Source: Anaerolineaceae bacterium
Lineage (GTDB): Bacteria > Chloroflexota > Anaerolineae > Anaerolineales > E44-bin32
DNA length: 43,674 bases
Reading direction: 5' to 3'
Assembly: GCA_020350285.1 (NCBI GenBank)
Contig: CP070708.1
Coordinates: forward strand, 3,197,234-3,240,907
Positions 7,606 through 16,684 of this stretch are shown one piece after another (position 1 is the stretch's first letter; each line of letters opens with the position of its first letter). The translations under genes and the position numbers were made by a program. Under the pieces are notes generated by a model. The model made no database searches and had not been told where the DNA came from. It saw only the letters and a list, made by a program, of their open reading frames with translations.

Positions 7606-8457
7606 ATGAGGATCACCTTGATCAAAGTGGATAACCCGACTGATATCAAAGGATCGATACGCCAGGGATGGGAAGAAGTAGCAGTTGAATATACAAAAGA
7701 CCGACTTGGTATTTTCGAACGATGTGCCGGGCGCCTATTAGAATTAGTTCATCCATCTTCTGGCAGCAGCATATTTGATGTTGGGTGCGGTAGTGGAGCA
7801 GTCTCACTTCAAACAACCAGGTGGACAGGATCTGAGGGACTTGTCATAGGAAGTGATATTGCGGTAACGATGCTAAATATGGCTAGATCTAAAGCTGAAG
7901 ACCTGAATACTGATCTTGAGTTCTGTCAAATGGACGCAGAGCAGTTGGGTTTACCCAACGCGTCTTTTGATAACGTAACCTGTGCTTTTTCACTGTTCCA
8001 ATTTACCGACATGGAACAAGCGCTGATCGAGATGTGGCGAGTGCTAAAATCAGGAGGGCGTTTGGGACTCTCCAACTGGGGTACAGGTTACTTCTCGCCC
8101 ATCGCTTCAATCCAACGAGATCTCTTTCGCATGTTCAATCTCAAACCTCTGTTGAATAACCCCCTCTCCTTCAAGCCAAATGAGTTAAATGATTTATTAA
8201 CTCGAACAGGTTTTTCGGAGGTGGAATTGATTGAAGAGACAGACGAGGTTTGGTTCAATACCCCAGAGGAGATCTGGGCGTTTAATATGGATATGGGACC
8301 CTTCCCTATCATGCTGCGACAACAATTATCCTCTGATGAACAGAGTAGATTATTTCATCAATTCAAAGCAACGATGGAAAACCTACGAACAGAGCAGGGT
8401 ATCAAGAGCACTTTTCATCTGATTTATGCCCTGGCTGGGAAGGGAGACATTGACTAA
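7606..8457 (+). CDS. Class I SAM-dependent methyltransferase (UbiE/Coq5-like)
   Basis: This 283-aa protein has the SAM-binding motif I FDVGCGSGAVSL near residues 59-70, an acidic residue ending beta-2 (GSDIAVTMLNMAR), motif II-like DAEQLGLPNASFDNVTCAFSLFQF, and motif III-like VLKSGGRLGLSNWG. The substrate is unknown. It is 16 bases downstream of the polyferredoxin gene, yet by eye its base composition is more AT-rich than its neighbours and no strong ribosome-binding site is present. It may be a recent insertion into the operon, or it may modify a quinone or cofactor used by the neighbouring flavoproteins. Neither idea is tested here. Confidence 0.85.
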   Translation: MRITLIKVDNPTDIKGSIRQGWEEVAVEYTKDRLGIFERCAGRLLELVHPSSGSSIFDVGCGSGAVSLQTTRWTGSEGLVIGSDIAVTMLNMARSKAEDLNTDLEFCQMDAEQLGLPNASFDNVTCAFSLFQFTDMEQALIEMWRVLKSGGRLGLSNWGTGYFSPIASIQRDLFRMFNLKPLLNNPLSFKPNELNDLLTRTGFSEVELIEETDEVWFNTPEEIWAFNMDMGPFPIMLRQQLSSDEQSRLFHQFKATMENLRTEQGIKSTFHLIYALAGKGDID

Positions 8458-8620
8458 ATTCGCCGCAAGAACATAGACACACTATGCAATATTTCAATGT
8501 CTTAATGAATATCTTGAACTTTCGAAATGTAACGTTTTTATGGCACTAAGGAATAGCGCGTTACTAAGGACATACGAAGATTAGAGCAGATCATTTATCT
8601 TTTACATCAGGAGGAGCACC

Positions 8621-9838
8621 GTGGAGTTTCGATTAAGCACCGAACAAGAGTTATTCAAACGCATGGTCCGCGAGTTCTGTGAGAAAAATGTCGAGCCTCG
8701 CTCGCGCGAGATGGACGATAAAGAGGAGGGCATCCCTGATGAACTCATCAAGGGCTTGGCCGACCTTGGCGTTTTTGGGATCATGATCCCTGAAAAATAT
8801 GGAGGTTCAGCCCCCGAGGGGGAAGAGATGACCTACGCCAACATCGCGGTGCAGGAACTTGGACGAGCCGAGATGAGCATGGCTCTTCCTGTATACACAT
8901 TACTCTGCCTAGGTTGGGGATTCCTCATCACCAAGTACGGCACTGAGCAGTTGAAAGAAGAAGTGCTACCTCGGGTTGCTGCGGGTGAGTACTTTACAGG
9001 CATTGCCACAACGGAACCAGGAGGCGGTTCGGACATCGCCAATATCCAGACATCCGGCATGTACAAAGACGGCAAGTTCATCGTGAACGGTGAGAAGGTG
9101 TATATCAGCGGTGTCCTGGAATCGATCGAACAGCGTGATGGAGGCCACATCACGCTCATAAGAACCGATCCTGAGGCCGGCCACAGGGGCTTCACCTTCG
9201 TCTTCATCCCCGCAAAGTTACCCGGCATCTCCTACAGCACTTTCGATGACATCGGCCGTATGGCTCTCTCGACAGGCAGCCTCGTGTATAAAGACGTAGA
9301 GGTGCCTGAATATTACATGTTAGGTGAGATGAACCGAGGCTTCTATCTCAATATGGAAGGCTTTAATCTAGCTCGCATTCTGGTTGCCGCTGCCTGCGTC
9401 GGAATGACCGAGAAGGCGTTGGAGATCTCCCGTGACTATGTAAAACAGCGCGTGCTCTTTGGCCGACCTCTGGCCAAGTTCGAGGGGATCTCCTTCGAAA
9501 TCGCAGAGGACCATGCTAAATTAGAACAATTGAAACTGTACCTTCAGTACACGGCCTGGGCTGCTGATACGCTTTATAAGGAACCTGATTTCATCTCTCA
9601 TCGCGATCTTAGCCGGATGGTCTCGATCTGCAAGATGGAAGCACCGATGTTAGGCGCGGAGATCACCCAGCGTTGTATGACACACCTAGGTGCGTTCAGC
9701 TACACCAAAGAATGTCCGTTGGGGCGTGGATTGCGCGGGATCATGTCCTATGTTGTCGGTGCTGAGGGCGGCTACCACATTCAGAAACTCATCATCGCCC
9801 GAGAGTATATTGGCGACGAAGCTGTTCCGTATCGCTGA
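8621..9838 (+). CDS. Acyl-CoA dehydrogenase
   Basis: The 405-aa flavoprotein contains the acyl-CoA dehydrogenase core: GIATTEPGGGSDIANI (FAD/substrate loop), the C-terminal helical domain, and LIIAREYIGDE near the end. Glu382 in GAEGGYHIQ occupies the place of the catalytic base of the MCAD type (YEGT in the classical enzyme, here AEGG). It oxidises an acyl-CoA to 2-enoyl-CoA and passes electrons to ETF; FixC, FixX, EtfB and EtfA follow directly, which makes the electron route clear. The GTG start has an excellent GGAGG (8610-8614). The 163-base gap upstream is the widest in the locus and may hold an internal promoter (TTGAAC at 8514-8519 with only a poor -10). Substrate chain type is not readable. 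Confidence 0.93.
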   Translation: MEFRLSTEQELFKRMVREFCEKNVEPRSREMDDKEEGIPDELIKGLADLGVFGIMIPEKYGGSAPEGEEMTYANIAVQELGRAEMSMALPVYTLLCLGWGFLITKYGTEQLKEEVLPRVAAGEYFTGIATTEPGGGSDIANIQTSGMYKDGKFIVNGEKVYISGVLESIEQRDGGHITLIRTDPEAGHRGFTFVFIPAKLPGISYSTFDDIGRMALSTGSLVYKDVEVPEYYMLGEMNRGFYLNMEGFNLARILVAAACVGMTEKALEISRDYVKQRVLFGRPLAKFEGISFEIAEDHAKLEQLKLYLQYTAWAADTLYKEPDFISHRDLSRMVSICKMEAPMLGAEITQRCMTHLGAFSYTKECPLGRGLRGIMSYVVGAEGGYHIQKLIIAREYIGDEAVPYR

Positions 9839-9911
9839 TTGCCAGACAGTATGCATTAACGAGTGTCGCGTCTCGAATGGCCGCGGTCTGAGAACAAAGC
9901 GAGGGTTGTGA

Positions 9912-11225
9912 GTGGAGAAAGTTGAGTTCGTTGTTGTTGGAGCAGGATTGTCTGGTTTGGCAACCGCATTGGTTCTCGCTGAGGCGGGTGCTGAGGTGCT
10001 GGTCGTCGAGCGGGGCGATTATCCGGGCAGTAAAAATGTCACCGGGGGTCGCCTCTACCTCGGTCCAGTTCGATCCTACCTCCCTGATCTATGGGAGGAG
10101 GCTCCACTGGAACGCCGCGTCGTAAAGGAACGGCTTACGATGATGGCTCCCGGATCCTCCATCACGGCAGAATTAAGCAGCGAGCGCTTCCGTAACCCTC
10201 CCTTTCCTAGCTACACCCTTCTCCATGCAACTTTTGACCGCTGGTTTGCAGACCAAGCATCCGCGCGAGGAGCAATGGTCATCTCAGGTTATAAAGTTGA
10301 CGATGTGCTTCAGAAAGATGGCAAAGTTATTGGCATTGTCTCGTCTGGCGACGAAATTCACGCTGATGCGGTTGTGGCTGCCGATGGTGCACTATCATTT
10401 ATGGCTGAAAAAACCGGTTTGCTCAAACCGCGAGCCGCAAAGAATTACGCCGTGGCGGCCAAAGAAATTATCGAGTTGCCCCCTCATGTCATCGAAGACC
10501 GCTTCGGAGTGGAAAATGACGAAGGGACCGCGCAGTTGTTCTTCGGGTCTCTGACAGCGGGCATTCATGGAGGCGGTTTTCTGTACACCAATCAGGCGAG
10601 CCTCTCCCTCGGATTGGTTCTTGCCATTCAGGATCTGATGGACAAATCCGGGCCGAATCTCTCCAATGAGGAATCTGCCTTCTCACCCCACAATCTACTT
10701 GAAGCTTTCAAGGATCGGTCTGAAATCCGACCCCTGATCGCTGATGGTCACTCTGTCGAGTATTCAGCCCACATCATCCCCGAAGGTGGCTTTCGAGCCC
10801 TGCCCAGATTGTTTACGGACGGGATGCTAATCGTCGGGGATGCTGCGGGTTTCACATTGAACTTGGGCGTGACCGTACGGGGCATGGATTTGGCGTTGGT
10901 TTCAGGCGTGTTGGCCGCTCGAGCCCTGCTTCGAGCTCGCGAGCGTGCTGATTTTTCGAGCGCTAGTCTTTCGTACTACGAAACCTTAATCAAAGAGAGT
11001 TTTATCTGGGAGGACCTCAAGACATTCCAGCATATGCCCGACTTTTTATCAAATCCCAGGATTTATGAGCGCTACCCATCCATGGCCTGCGATCTTCTGG
11101 AACAAATCCTGTGGGTCGGCGAGGGAACCAAAGAGAAACTCTCAACAACCATTCTGCGAACGGTCCGTCAGAATCTGTTCCGAATAAGTGTGTTGAGGGA
11201 CCTCTTCACGATGCGAAAAATCTAG
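9912..11225 (+). CDS. fixC: FixC-like ETF-quinone oxidoreductase flavoprotein
   Basis: The 437-aa protein starts with the FAD dinucleotide motif VVGAGLSGLATALVLAEAG, then ERGDYPGSKNVTGGRLY, and has the second FAD motif LIVGDAAGFTLN near residue 310. The family (FixC, ETF:quinone oxidoreductase) accepts electrons from EtfAB and reduces quinone; in FixABCX/EtfABCX complexes it is the high-potential branch of flavin-based bifurcation. The start is GTG at 9912, 73 bases after the dehydrogenase. Unlike mitochondrial ETF-QO it lacks a built-in Fe-S domain, which is supplied by the separate FixX gene that follows 10 bases later. The C-terminal LRTVRQNLFRISVLRDLFTM stretch is amphipathic and may contact the membrane. 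Confidence 0.92.
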   Translation: MEKVEFVVVGAGLSGLATALVLAEAGAEVLVVERGDYPGSKNVTGGRLYLGPVRSYLPDLWEEAPLERRVVKERLTMMAPGSSITAELSSERFRNPPFPSYTLLHATFDRWFADQASARGAMVISGYKVDDVLQKDGKVIGIVSSGDEIHADAVVAADGALSFMAEKTGLLKPRAAKNYAVAAKEIIELPPHVIEDRFGVENDEGTAQLFFGSLTAGIHGGGFLYTNQASLSLGLVLAIQDLMDKSGPNLSNEESAFSPHNLLEAFKDRSEIRPLIADGHSVEYSAHIIPEGGFRALPRLFTDGMLIVGDAAGFTLNLGVTVRGMDLALVSGVLAARALLRARERADFSSASLSYYETLIKESFIWEDLKTFQHMPDFLSNPRIYERYPSMACDLLEQILWVGEGTKEKLSTTILRTVRQNLFRISVLRDLFTMRKI

Positions 11226-11235
11226 CGAGTGTGCC

Positions 11236-11511
11236 ATGAACATTGAGGCCAAATTAGGTTTGGATGTTTTTAAGATCGACACAGAGCCGCATATTCTCAT
11301 CGATCATGAAATCTGCCAGGTAAAATGTGAGATTCGTTACTGCTTGAGTATCTGCCCCGCAGAGTTATACACATTGGATCCGCAGGATAAGGTCCAGGTT
11401 AATTTTGAGGGATGCCTAGAATGTGGCGCCTGTTTCATCGCCTGCCAACATGAAGCGTTGGCTTGGCATTATCCCAGGGCTGGATACGGAGTGCAATATC
11501 GATTTGGTTAG
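11236..11511 (+). CDS. fixX: FixX-like ferredoxin
   Basis: This 91-aa protein is of the FixX type. It has an irregular first cysteine group (CQVKCEIRYCLSICP) and the regular motif CLECGACFIACQHEAL, followed by the WHYPRAGYGVQYRFG tail characteristic of FixX. It is the Fe-S partner of FixC, replacing the fused ferredoxin domain of ETF-QO. Its end lies 52 bases before the EtfB start. Confidence 0.92.
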   Translation: MNIEAKLGLDVFKIDTEPHILIDHEICQVKCEIRYCLSICPAELYTLDPQDKVQVNFEGCLECGACFIACQHEALAWHYPRAGYGVQYRFG

Positions 11512-11563
11512 GAACTCGAAGGTTTGGTCAAAAGTCCACATCCCGATGAAAAGGGAAGAGGTT

Positions 11564-12373
11564 ATGAACATCATCGTTTGTATGAAACAAGTCATCGATC
11601 TGGAGCAGATACGCATCAAGCCCAATACCCGAGAACCGGTTACTAAAGGATTACCTCTCTTATTCGGCGACTTCGAGAAATGCGCATTGGAAGAAGCGGT
11701 TCGGATCCAGGAGAAGCATGGCGGTAAGGTTACGGCTTTGGCTGTAGGCTCCCCAAAGTTAAAAGACACGATAAAGGAAGCGTTGGCTATCGGTGCTGAT
11801 GAGGCCATCATCTTGACCGACCCAATGTTCAATGATTCTGACGCCATGGGCTCAGCACGTGTGATCGCAAAAGCCATTCATAAGATTGGAGAGTATGACC
11901 TGATCCTGTTGGGGGATAGCTCTGCGGACGAATACTCGGGCGAGATACCTCCCCGAATTGCTGAATTGTTGGATCTCCCTCAAGTCGGCTTCGCTAGGGA
12001 ACTTGAGATCCTGGAGGGCAACGATCAGGGAACGAACACAAAGACGATTCGTGCCGTGCGTGACTTGGAAGACGCTCTGGAAGTAGTGGAGCTGGATTTA
12101 CCTGCTGTTGTTGGAGTCACCAGTGAACTAAACACGCCTCGCTTAGCACCATTGTCCGCAATTCTGAAAGCTGGTCGGAAACCACTCAACGAATGGGGAC
12201 CAGAAGATATTGGCATCACAGCCGATGAGGTGGGCGCGAATGCATCGGTCGTTGAGGTACTAAGTAATTTGGCTCCGGTTCAGGATCGCAAGGAAATAAT
12301 CTACGAGGATGTGGAGGAAGGTGTTGCCGAAGTTGTCAAGGCTCTACTGCAGGAAGGAGTCTTGACACAATGA
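11564..12373 (+). CDS. etfB: Electron transfer flavoprotein beta subunit
   Basis: This 269-aa subunit begins MNIIVCMKQVIDLEQIRIKP, the standard EtfB N terminus. It has the ETF beta core (GDFEKCALEEAVRIQEKHGG; AIGADEAIIL; LILLGDSSADEYSGEIPPRIAE; VVGVTSELNTPRLAPL). The ATG at 11564 is chosen for the family N terminus and a GGGAAGAGG stretch just upstream; longer in-frame starts run into fixX. EtfB carries AMP or, in bifurcating types, an extra FAD and the NADH site. With FixC and FixX adjacent this is probably the bifurcating EtfABCX type, but I have not verified the diagnostic residues. It overlaps etfA by 4 bases. Confidence 0.94.
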   Translation: MNIIVCMKQVIDLEQIRIKPNTREPVTKGLPLLFGDFEKCALEEAVRIQEKHGGKVTALAVGSPKLKDTIKEALAIGADEAIILTDPMFNDSDAMGSARVIAKAIHKIGEYDLILLGDSSADEYSGEIPPRIAELLDLPQVGFARELEILEGNDQGTNTKTIRAVRDLEDALEVVELDLPAVVGVTSELNTPRLAPLSAILKAGRKPLNEWGPEDIGITADEVGANASVVEVLSNLAPVQDRKEIIYEDVEEGVAEVVKALLQEGVLTQ

Positions 12374-13332
12374 ACGGGATCGTCGTTTATTCAGAGTTGG
12401 AAGAAACAGCCCTGGGATTGTTAACCAAGGGTCGGGAGTTGGCATCCGAACTCAACAAACCATTATCAGTTGCATTGTTAGGTGAACAGGCTGGTGATCG
12501 AGCCGAGAACACCTTTGGATATGGAGCCACACAAGCTTTTATCGCAGACTCCCCCGCCCTGACTCCCTTTCAAGCCAGTACATACGCCGCAGCCCTGAAA
12601 CAGATCATGACTCACGCAGAAGCCGATATCATCCTGATCGGTTCCACTCGGCGCGGTCGAGAACTTGCCCCGCGTTTAGCCCAGAAACTTTCAGCAGGCT
12701 GCGTTACGGATGCGATCAGCCTCTCCGTTGAAGATAATCGACTTATCGTCGAACGCCGCGCGCTCGGAGGCAACACCGTATCCGCCAAAGTTATCACTAG
12801 CCAACAGCAGGTCGTTGCCGTCATGCCAAAACTTTATGATGCTGAGCCTATGACCGGCGGTGCTGGTGAGGTGATACCGGTATCGCTTGAATTGCAAGGA
12901 CCAACAACAAAGGTGCTTGAACGACGACCAAAAGAAGTAGGGATCGGCAACCTTGAAGAAGCCGATGTTTTAGTATGTATCGGACGGGGTTTGAACGACA
13001 AAGGTGATCTGTCATTGATTCAGCCCTTAGTCGATTCAGTTGGGGGTATGCTGGGCTGTACTCGACCGATCTCTCATGAGTACCACTGGCTTACGGAAGA
13101 CCAAATGGTAGGTCTTTCAGGCAAAGAATCCAGCCCAAATCTGTACCTCGCCATTGGTATATCGGGACAGATCCAACATACCGTGGGTGTCATGAATGCA
13201 AAAGTCATCGTCGCTATTAATAATGATAAAAACGCCCCGATCTTTAAGATCGCAGACTATGGTATCGTCGGTGATTTGTATCAGGTTGTGCCTAAGCTGA
13301 CCGAGAAACTCCAGAGTGAGTTCGGTCAGTGA
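12370..13332 (+). CDS. etfA: Electron transfer flavoprotein alpha subunit
   Basis: The 320-aa protein ends with the EtfA FAD domain: VCIGRGLNDKGDL, MLGCTRPISHEYHWL, QMVGLSGKESSPNLYLAIG, SGQIQHTVGV and VIVAINNDKNAPIFKIADYG. The gene starts in an ATGA overlap with etfB, so translation is coupled. It forms the EtfAB heterodimer that collects electrons from the acyl-CoA dehydrogenase upstream and delivers them to FixCX. Confidence 0.95.
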   Translation: MNGIVVYSELEETALGLLTKGRELASELNKPLSVALLGEQAGDRAENTFGYGATQAFIADSPALTPFQASTYAAALKQIMTHAEADIILIGSTRRGRELAPRLAQKLSAGCVTDAISLSVEDNRLIVERRALGGNTVSAKVITSQQQVVAVMPKLYDAEPMTGGAGEVIPVSLELQGPTTKVLERRPKEVGIGNLEEADVLVCIGRGLNDKGDLSLIQPLVDSVGGMLGCTRPISHEYHWLTEDQMVGLSGKESSPNLYLAIGISGQIQHTVGVMNAKVIVAINNDKNAPIFKIADYGIVGDLYQVVPKLTEKLQSEFGQ

Positions 13333-13383
13333 CCGTCAAAGTGAGTTGAGGACTCGATCAACATTCAGTGAAGGGGAATAACC

Positions 13384-15345
13384 ATGGGACCAGAGGCTCA
13401 ATTTCCCTTTAACCAACCCATCGTCTGGGAACCCAGTGATGAGTATGTCCAACGCAGTCGCTTAAAGCGATTCATGGATCGGCATCATCTGAGCTCCTTT
13501 GATGAACTGATGCAGCGCTCAACCACCGACATCGCATGGTTCTGGGAGGCGGTCTTTGAAGACCTCGGCATCGAGTTCTATGAACCCTACACACAAGTTG
13601 TGGATCTCTCGGAAGGCATTCAATGGCCCAAATGGTGTGTCGGAGCCAAACTCAACATCGTCCACAACTGCCTCGACAAGTGGATGGGGACGCCGACGCA
13701 GGATCGCATCGCCATCCGCTGGGAGGGCGAAGAAGGAGTTGTACGCCAACTGACGTACCGTAATCTCAATAATCAAGTCAACCAAGTGGCATCTGCGTTA
13801 CGGTCGGTTGGGTTAGGTAAAGGTGATGCCATCGGTCTCTACATGCCGATGGTCCCTGAGATCGCGATCGCCCTACTAGCGATCGCCAAGATCGGCGGCA
13901 TCATCCTCCCACTTTTCTCCGGCTACGGCTCTGGCGCCATCGCGATGCGGCTTGCTGACGCGGATGCTAAAGCGATCTTTACTTCCAATGGGCAGTTGAG
14001 GAACGCAAAAACCATAGCGATGAAACCAGTTGTCGATGAAGCGTTGAATGAGGTCCCATCCATCGAGAAGGTGATCGTTTACCGACGTACTGATCTAGAG
14101 GTACCGATGACCCCTGACCGCGATGTTTGGTGGGATGATTTTGTGGATGGCCAGCCGACAGAAGCCCCCACCGAGCGGACCGATGCCGAAGACATAATCA
14201 TGATCATCTATACCAGCGGCACTACCGGTCAGCCTAAGGGGGCGGTTCATACCCACTGTAGTTTCCCCATCAAGGTCACTCATGACATGGCCCACTGCTT
14301 TGATGTTCAGCAGGATGACACCGTGTTCTGGATGACAGACATGGGTTGGATGATGGGACCTTGGGAGGTATTTGGTACAACGATCTTGGGCGCGAACATG
14401 CTCTTCTATGATGGCGCACCTACTTACCCTGATGTCGATCGAGTGTGGGCATTGGTTGAGAGGCACGGAGTAACCTGTTTGGGCATCGCGCCAACCTTCG
14501 TGCGTTCGATCATGCCGCATGGTAGCGAACCTATAGAACGCCATGATCTCAGTTCGCTGCGCGTCATCGGTTCCACAGGCGAGGCGTGGAATCCGGACCC
14601 ATGGTGCTGGCTCTTCGAGACCGTTGGTCGAAATGAAGTACCTATCCTGAACTACTCTGGTGGGACTGAAATCGCTGGTGGCATTGTATTAAGCAACACT
14701 TTACTCCCAATCAAACCGTGCTCGTTCTCCGCTCCGCCCCCAGGGATGGCTTCCGATGTCGCGGATGAGGAAGGCAATCCTGTACGGGGCGCGGTCGGGG
14801 AATTGGTCATACGTCAACCATGGATAGGTATGACGCGCGGATTCTGGAAAGACCCTGAACGATACCTGGAGACGTACTGGAGTCGAATTCCTGATGTGTG
14901 GATCCAAGGGGATTTCGCTGCGATTGATGAGGATGGGCATTGGTTCATCCTTGGTCGTTCAGACGATACGATCAAAATTGCAGGCAAGCGTGTGGGACCA
15001 GCGGAGGTAGAAAGTGTACTGGTGAGTCATCCAGCTGTGGCAGAGGCCGCCGCAATTGGTGTGCCGGATGAGATCAAAGGGGAAGCAGTAGTCGCATTCG
15101 CGGTACTGCAACCTAATGTGAACCCAGATGATGCTTTGCGTGCAGAACTCGAAGCCCTGATCGTCAGAGAGATGGGTAAACCCCTCGCGCCCAAGACCGT
15201 GCTATTTGTACCCGATATTCCCAAGACTCGGAATGCAAAAGTCATGCGGCGTGTCATACGAGCCACCTACTTGGGTGAACCTCCAGGTGATCTAAGTGCG
15301 TTGGTAAACCCAGAGATTGTCAATGAGATACGAGAGGCGATATGA
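13384..15345 (+). CDS. Acetyl/propionyl-CoA synthetase-like AMP-forming ligase
   Basis: The 653-aa protein has the length and domain plan of the AcsA family, including the N-terminal ACS extension. The phosphate-binding motif is IYTSGTTGQPKG, A5 is NYSGGTEIAGG, and the hinge is GRSDDTIKIAGKRVGPAEVE. The catalytic lysine is Lys619 in KTRNAKVMRR, where the usual glycine before lysine is alanine. It converts a short-chain acid plus ATP and CoA to acyl-CoA, AMP and PPi. The usual ACS acetate-pocket tryptophan region reads TDMGWMMGPWEVFG, so a short acyl chain is plausible, though substituted acids cannot be excluded. It stands between the ETF and Hdr genes, so it may activate the acid made by the tungsten enzyme or the incoming substrate. 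AAGGGGAA lies upstream of the ATG. Confidence 0.9.
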   Translation: MGPEAQFPFNQPIVWEPSDEYVQRSRLKRFMDRHHLSSFDELMQRSTTDIAWFWEAVFEDLGIEFYEPYTQVVDLSEGIQWPKWCVGAKLNIVHNCLDKWMGTPTQDRIAIRWEGEEGVVRQLTYRNLNNQVNQVASALRSVGLGKGDAIGLYMPMVPEIAIALLAIAKIGGIILPLFSGYGSGAIAMRLADADAKAIFTSNGQLRNAKTIAMKPVVDEALNEVPSIEKVIVYRRTDLEVPMTPDRDVWWDDFVDGQPTEAPTERTDAEDIIMIIYTSGTTGQPKGAVHTHCSFPIKVTHDMAHCFDVQQDDTVFWMTDMGWMMGPWEVFGTTILGANMLFYDGAPTYPDVDRVWALVERHGVTCLGIAPTFVRSIMPHGSEPIERHDLSSLRVIGSTGEAWNPDPWCWLFETVGRNEVPILNYSGGTEIAGGIVLSNTLLPIKPCSFSAPPPGMASDVADEEGNPVRGAVGELVIRQPWIGMTRGFWKDPERYLETYWSRIPDVWIQGDFAAIDEDGHWFILGRSDDTIKIAGKRVGPAEVESVLVSHPAVAEAAAIGVPDEIKGEAVVAFAVLQPNVNPDDALRAELEALIVREMGKPLAPKTVLFVPDIPKTRNAKVMRRVIRATYLGEPPGDLSALVNPEIVNEIREAI

Positions 15346-15361
15346 AGAATACGAGCCAGAG

Positions 15362-16684
15362 ATGAAACAATCTGTCCTCGTAATCGGCGCTGGTATTGCT
15401 GGTATCCAAGCCTCCATCGACCTGGCCCAGATGGGCTTACAGGTCTACTTGGTTGAGCGCTCACCTTCTATCGGTGGCCGCATGGCTCAACTGGACAAAA
15501 CTTTCCCAACCAACGACTGTGCAATCTGTATCCTAGCTCCCAAGATGATTGAGTGTGCCAATCATGAGAATGTCCATTTGTTGACCTATTCCGAGGTCGC
15601 TGCAATAGAAGGGCACGCGGGCAATTTTCGGGTGAACGTTCGCAAGAAACCCCGTTATGTCGATCCGGATCGGTGCACCGGCTGTGGCGAGTGTGTGGAG
15701 AAATGTCCCCGACGGGTGTCGGACGAGTTTAATTTAAACCTAAACCGGAGACGAGCGATCTATATCCCCTTCCCCCAAGCGGTGCCACGGGTGATGACAG
15801 TCGATGCCGAGCACTGCCTCTACCTGACGGATCTGGATAAAGATCGGTGCCGCCTTTGTGAGGAAGTCTGCCAGGCGGGAGCGATCAACTGGGAGCAGCA
15901 GGAGGAGATCGTTGAGTTGGATATCGGCGCCATCGTCATCGCCACCGGTTTTGACCCTTACGACGCCTCGGAGCTGGAGGAGTACGGATTCGGCAGGATC
16001 CAGAACGTAATTAACGGTCTGCAGTATGAGCGATTGGTCTCGGCTTCGGGTCCCACCGGCGGTGAGTTGTTACGCCCCTCAGATGGGGCACATCCACACA
16101 CGGTAGCCTTCATCCAGTGTGTTGGTTCACGGGACATGAATCACAACCCTTACTGCTCCAGTGTTTGTTGCATGTTCGCCACCAAAGAGGCCATCCTGGC
16201 CAATGAGCACGATCCTGAATTAAAGCCCTACATCTTCTATACCGATCTTCGGGCGGGTGGAAAGCGCTTCCAAGAGTACATCACACGAGCTGAAGATGAA
16301 TACCAGGTTACCTACATTCGGGGTCGTCCAGGGAATATCGGCGAGAATCCAGAGACCGGGAATCCCGTCGTGCGTTATGAGGACACGACCGCCCGCCAGG
16401 TACATGAGATGGAGGTGGATCTGGTAGTGCTGTGCCAAGCACTCGTTCCCCGCCACGGGCAACAAGAAATCGCCAAGGTGTTGGGCATCGTCCTGGATGA
16501 GTATGGATTCGTGCACACACCAGAAAGGTTGCTCTATCCAGTGGATACGAGTGTGCCGGGGATCTTCGCATGTGGCTACTGTCAGAGCCCTCAAGACATC
16601 CCGGATTCCGTGACCCAAGCCTCAGGTACAGCAGCGCGAGTAGCAGAGCTGCTGTGTAGAGAAGAGATGGAGCACAAGCTTTGA
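15362..16684 (+). CDS. HdrA-like FAD/Fe-S protein 1 (heterodisulfide reductase A-like)
   Basis: From ATG 15362 the protein is 440 aa and begins MKQSVLVIGAGIAG, the FAD-binding motif, followed by ERSPSIGGRMAQLDKTFP. The HdrA-specific cluster segment is C53, C56 and C65 (CAICILAPKMIEC). An inserted ferredoxin domain has C105/C108/C111/C115 and C163/C166/C170. The active flavin region includes GTDYSS-type residues replaced here by NPYCSSVCCMFATKEA. HdrA is the bifurcating flavin centre of Hdr complexes. This copy lacks the C-terminal ferredoxin domain, which is on the next gene. ATG 15323, within the 3' end of the synthetase, would give 453 aa and translational overlap; I prefer 15362 on family grounds, but neither has a clear ribosome-binding site. 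Its stop overlaps the next start by 4 bases. Confidence 0.88.
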   Translation: MKQSVLVIGAGIAGIQASIDLAQMGLQVYLVERSPSIGGRMAQLDKTFPTNDCAICILAPKMIECANHENVHLLTYSEVAAIEGHAGNFRVNVRKKPRYVDPDRCTGCGECVEKCPRRVSDEFNLNLNRRRAIYIPFPQAVPRVMTVDAEHCLYLTDLDKDRCRLCEEVCQAGAINWEQQEEIVELDIGAIVIATGFDPYDASELEEYGFGRIQNVINGLQYERLVSASGPTGGELLRPSDGAHPHTVAFIQCVGSRDMNHNPYCSSVCCMFATKEAILANEHDPELKPYIFYTDLRAGGKRFQEYITRAEDEYQVTYIRGRPGNIGENPETGNPVVRYEDTTARQVHEMEVDLVVLCQALVPRHGQQEIAKVLGIVLDEYGFVHTPERLLYPVDTSVPGIFACGYCQSPQDIPDSVTQASGTAARVAELLCREEMEHKL

